Part shown: in pieces, positions 5,450 through 5,706 of the stretch
Layout of the letters: each line of letters starts with the position of its first letter
Numbering within the stretch: the first letter of the stretch is position 1
Assembly: GCA_913052275.1 (NCBI GenBank)
Contig: CAJXDX010000116.1
Coordinates: 1 to 5,706, forward strand
Length of the DNA: 5,706 nt
Source of the DNA: an uncultured Pseudomonadota bacterium
GTDB lineage: Bacteria > SAR324 > NAC60-12
Direction: 5' to 3'
Notes under the pieces: generated by a model
What the model was told of the DNA's origin: nothing
Databases searched by the model: none
Seen by the model: the letters and a program-made list of their open reading frames with translations, nothing else
Made by a program: the position numbers and the translations under genes

Positions 5450-5706
5450 TTGAGTTTACTAGAATTCCTTCAGCGAAGAAAAACGGAACGTTTATTGTGG
5501 GAAACTGAAGATTCCGGACTTAAAGTCCAGGTTTGGGAGAAACATGACCGACGTGAAATGCGCTTTGGGAACCACATCATGCAGAGTGTTTTTTCACGAA
5601 TCAATTCGAACCATCTTGTTCTGCCATATTCTCGCTTCATGCTATTGGGACTGATTTTCTGTCCTGAACCTAAATCAGCTCTTCATTTGGGACTTGGAGG
5701 AGGAAG
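5450..5706 (+). CDS. Spermidine-synthase-like (SpeE family) methyltransferase-fold protein, N-terminal part
   Basis: Eighty-five complete codons lie in the window and the rest runs off the right edge. The reading is an N-terminal strand region (WETEDSGLKVQVWEKHD, then MRFGNHIMQS around residues 37-46), followed by LPYSRFMLLGLIFCPEP and the start of the Rossmann nucleotide-binding loop, HLGLGGG (G81, G83-G85). This order is that of spermidine synthase and its orphan relatives; the GLGGG form is common in orphan members that are not proven aminopropyltransferases, so polyamine synthesis is only one possibility. The start is uncertain. The frame is open from 5432 after a TAA at 5429-5431, and the first in-frame ATG (5558) would delete conserved N-terminal strands. 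TTG at 5450 is therefore preferred, with ATT at 5447 as an alternative. No Shine-Dalgarno sequence is visible. The active-site and substrate-binding residues lie beyond the window. Confidence 0.75.
   Translation, partial: MSLLEFLQRRKTERLLWETEDSGLKVQVWEKHDRREMRFGNHIMQSVFSRINSNHLVLPYSRFMLLGLIFCPEPKSALHLGLGGG

Noticed and set aside
1..5706. Defence system, mobile element, CRISPR array, tRNA or riboswitch
   Set aside because: Every long frame is a housekeeping family. No transposase, integrase, regular spaced repeats, cloverleaf or known riboswitch core was seen on either strand.

Overview
The window is ordinary housekeeping chromosome from a bacterium of moderate-to-low GC content (low to mid 40s percent by eye). 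It holds five protein genes, two of them cut by the window edges. No mobile element, CRISPR array, tRNA or rRNA was seen.

Layout. Bases 1-1331, minus strand: a RarA/MgsA-type AAA+ ATPase starting at GTG and running off the left edge. Bases 1332-1463: a divergent promoter region with a perfect 7+7 bp inverted repeat. Bases 1464-3476, plus strand: a full-length NAD+-dependent DNA ligase (ligA). After 52 bases, 3529-4404: UTP-glucose-1-phosphate uridylyltransferase (galU). Then a 298-base gene-free leader with several short repeated motifs. Bases 4703-5338: a histidine-phosphatase (phosphoglycerate mutase-like) gene. After 111 bases, from 5450 to the right edge: the N-terminal 85 codons of a spermidine-synthase-like methyltransferase, probably starting at TTG.

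Functionally, the left half concerns DNA maintenance. RarA acts at stalled or gapped replication forks, and LigA seals nicks left by replication and repair; the two genes are back to back over one short regulatory region. The right half is metabolic. GalU makes UDP-glucose for envelope sugars, while the phosphatase and the SpeE-like protein have no substrate that can be read from sequence. The plus-strand genes are co-oriented, but the 298-base gap suggests the last two form a separate transcription unit from ligA-galU.

Taxonomy is not settled. None of the five starts has a recognisable Shine-Dalgarno sequence, and the sites upstream of the ATGs are A/T-rich. This is the pattern known in Bacteroidota and relatives. 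From memory, the GalU and RarA sequences look more like versions found in spirochaetes, cyanobacteria or Bacteroidota-related lineages than like E. coli versions, while the SpeE-like start resembles proteobacterial orphans. I would call it an uncultured or non-model Gram-negative-type bacterium without naming a phylum.

I did not find a convincing new multi-gene system. The points most worth checking are the palindrome in the rarA/ligA divergent promoter, the five-residue insertion in the NMN-binding region of LigA, the missing Shine-Dalgarno sequences, and the TACCTG/TTCACA motif pair shared by the two downstream leaders.
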